NCBI RefSeq assembly: GCF_021026335.1
Contig: NZ_JAJNCY010000012.1
Span: 51,696-115,695 of the forward strand
Reading direction: 5' to 3'
DNA: 64,000 nucleotides
Origin: Rhizobium sp. C1
GTDB lineage: Bacteria; Pseudomonadota; Alphaproteobacteria; Rhizobiales; Rhizobiaceae
Below, piece after piece: positions 63,116-64,000 of the stretch (position 1 is its first letter; every line of letters begins with the position of its first letter). The translations under genes and the position numbers were made by a program. The notes under the pieces are model-generated. The model was not told the origin of the DNA and made no database searches. It saw only the letters and a program-made list of their open reading frames with translations.

Positions 63116-64000
63116 ATGTCATTCCTGCAAAATGCGTCCATCAAGACCAAGATTCTTTCGAGCCTGATCCCTCTTTGCCTGGTGGGCATGGGGGCAGCCG
63201 GCGTGATGGCCGTTTCTTACAATAATACGGATGCGCAATATTCGAATTATATCAACACCGATGCCCTTGCGGCGACCTATGTGGCGCGTGCAACCACGTC
63301 CATGATCACGCTGCCATATACTGCCTATCAGCTCACCATTTACGACGAGAGCGAAGCGGCCCACGAGAAAATCAGGGATGACTACGAGAAGGCCAAGGCC
63401 GATCTTGTTTCCCGCCTGGCAAAGGCCGTAGAATTGATGCCGGAAAATCAGGTGAAAGTGGATGAGTTTCGCTCAAAGGCACAGAATATCATCGAGTTGA
63501 TCGACAAGGCTCTTGTGGTCGATCGTGGGGGGGAGGCTGCCGGGGCGCAGAAGTTGCTGAAGCAGGTCGACCCGATGATTGAAGTCTGGCGCGACGAGTT
63601 GCGCCAGTACAACACCGCGCAGCAGAAGGCGCTGCAAGACAGCAGCCGCGCGCTCTCTGACAACACCAAGCTCATTATTGCCAAATCGATTGCCGGAATT
63701 TTCCTGACCTTTCTTATCGGTATTGCCGCGGCAATTCTCGTTGCCACGCGTGGGATCACCGGTCCGATTGCCCGCCTCCATGCCCGCATGACGGCGCTTG
63801 CCGGTGGCGACACGACGTCAGCCATCGACGGCGTGGAGCGGAAGGACGAGATCGGGGACATGGCGAAGGCCGTGCTCGTGTTCCAGGAGAACGCGCTGGA
63901 GCGCCTTCGTCTCGAACAGGAAACGGAAGCCAATCGCTCGATGAGCGAGAAGGAGCGGATCGAGCGCGAGAAGCAGAAGGCCAGGGAAGCCGCCGACGTG
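63116..64000 (+). CDS. methyl-accepting chemotaxis protein, N-terminal part (cut by window edge)
   Basis: 295 codons are visible from the ATG at 63116, preceded by AAGAGGG. One membrane helix near residues 12-34 (ILSSLIPLCLVGMGAAGVMA), a periplasmic four-helix sensor of about 150 residues, a second helix near 190-210 (SIAGIFLTFLIGIAAAILVA), then a HAMP domain (RGITGPIARLHARMTALAGG, DEIGDMAKAVLVFQENALER). The signalling domain lies beyond 64000. The ligand is unknown. Confidence 0.9.
   Translation, partial: MSFLQNASIKTKILSSLIPLCLVGMGAAGVMAVSYNNTDAQYSNYINTDALAATYVARATTSMITLPYTAYQLTIYDESEAAHEKIRDDYEKAKADLVSRLAKAVELMPENQVKVDEFRSKAQNIIELIDKALVVDRGGEAAGAQKLLKQVDPMIEVWRDELRQYNTAQQKALQDSSRALSDNTKLIIAKSIAGIFLTFLIGIAAAILVATRGITGPIARLHARMTALAGGDTTSAIDGVERKDEIGDMAKAVLVFQENALERLRLEQETEANRSMSEKERIEREKQKAREAADV

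Noticed and set aside
1..64000. CRISPR array, rRNA operon or insertion sequence
   Set aside because: No regularly spaced short repeats, no rRNA sequence and no transposase-like protein were seen.

Overview
The window looks like chromosomal DNA of a fast-growing member of the Rhizobiales (Rhizobium/Agrobacterium group). The evidence is the high-GC coding style, the gene families present (BacA-type peptide transporter, ChpT, a SciP/DUF1153 protein, EipA/DUF1134, alphaproteobacterial RpoH), CtrA-type TTAA-N7-TTAA sites, and copies of a palindromic intergenic repeat typical of rhizobia. All of this was read from sequence alone; no database search was run.

Layout, 1-15 kb: a minus-strand purine/urate catabolism operon (xdhA-xdhB-small coiled-coil ORF-xdhC-puuD, the last cut by the window edge), then glpK, a Phd/VapC-type toxin-antitoxin pair with a palindromic operator, an LLM-class flavin oxidoreductase, a methionine aminopeptidase, bacA, an NnrU-family protein, and a TPR membrane protein followed by the GTPase der. 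15-31 kb: a GT4 glycosyltransferase, a GH13 alpha-glucosidase, a degenerate response-regulator domain downstream of chpT, eipA, a coiled-coil membrane protein, a SpoU-type RNA methyltransferase, an RluA/RluD pseudouridine synthase, rpoH, a large proline-rich membrane protein, purA, a DMT exporter, sciP, mnmA and a CAU-anticodon tRNA.

31-49 kb: an AT-richer hypothetical membrane protein directly after the tRNA, an AlkB-like dioxygenase, a MarR/FUSC exporter operon with a large palindromic operator, a small secreted protein, a DUF1003 protein, an lldP-lldR-lldD L-lactate operon with two matching operators, a membrane-anchored EAL protein, a GNAT, an AraC regulator, a secreted protein, a TetR/hydrolase divergent pair, an SGNH hydrolase and tRNA-Arg(CCG). 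49-64 kb: a hydroxycinnamate-type catabolic cluster (crotonase, MarR, SDR, feruloyl-CoA-synthase-like ligase) tied together by two near-identical operators, several small proteins, a pentapeptide-repeat protein, a three-gene operon of circularly permuted ATP-grasp, alpha-E and transglutaminase-like proteins, a second DMT exporter, a D,D-carboxypeptidase with a SPOR domain behind a perfect CtrA box, and the start of a chemotaxis receptor.

Recurring themes are CtrA-pathway genes (chpT, sciP, CtrA-like boxes at several promoters) and local repressors whose palindromic operators can be read directly. The least understood system is the ATP-grasp/alpha-E/transglutaminase operon at 56.8-60.0 kb. The most unusual single gene is the receiver-like protein at 17.6-18.0 kb that lacks the phospho-acceptor aspartate and lies next to the phosphotransferase gene chpT. 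Two rho-independent terminators face away from any annotated gene (44.9 kb and 56.75 kb) and hint at small RNAs.
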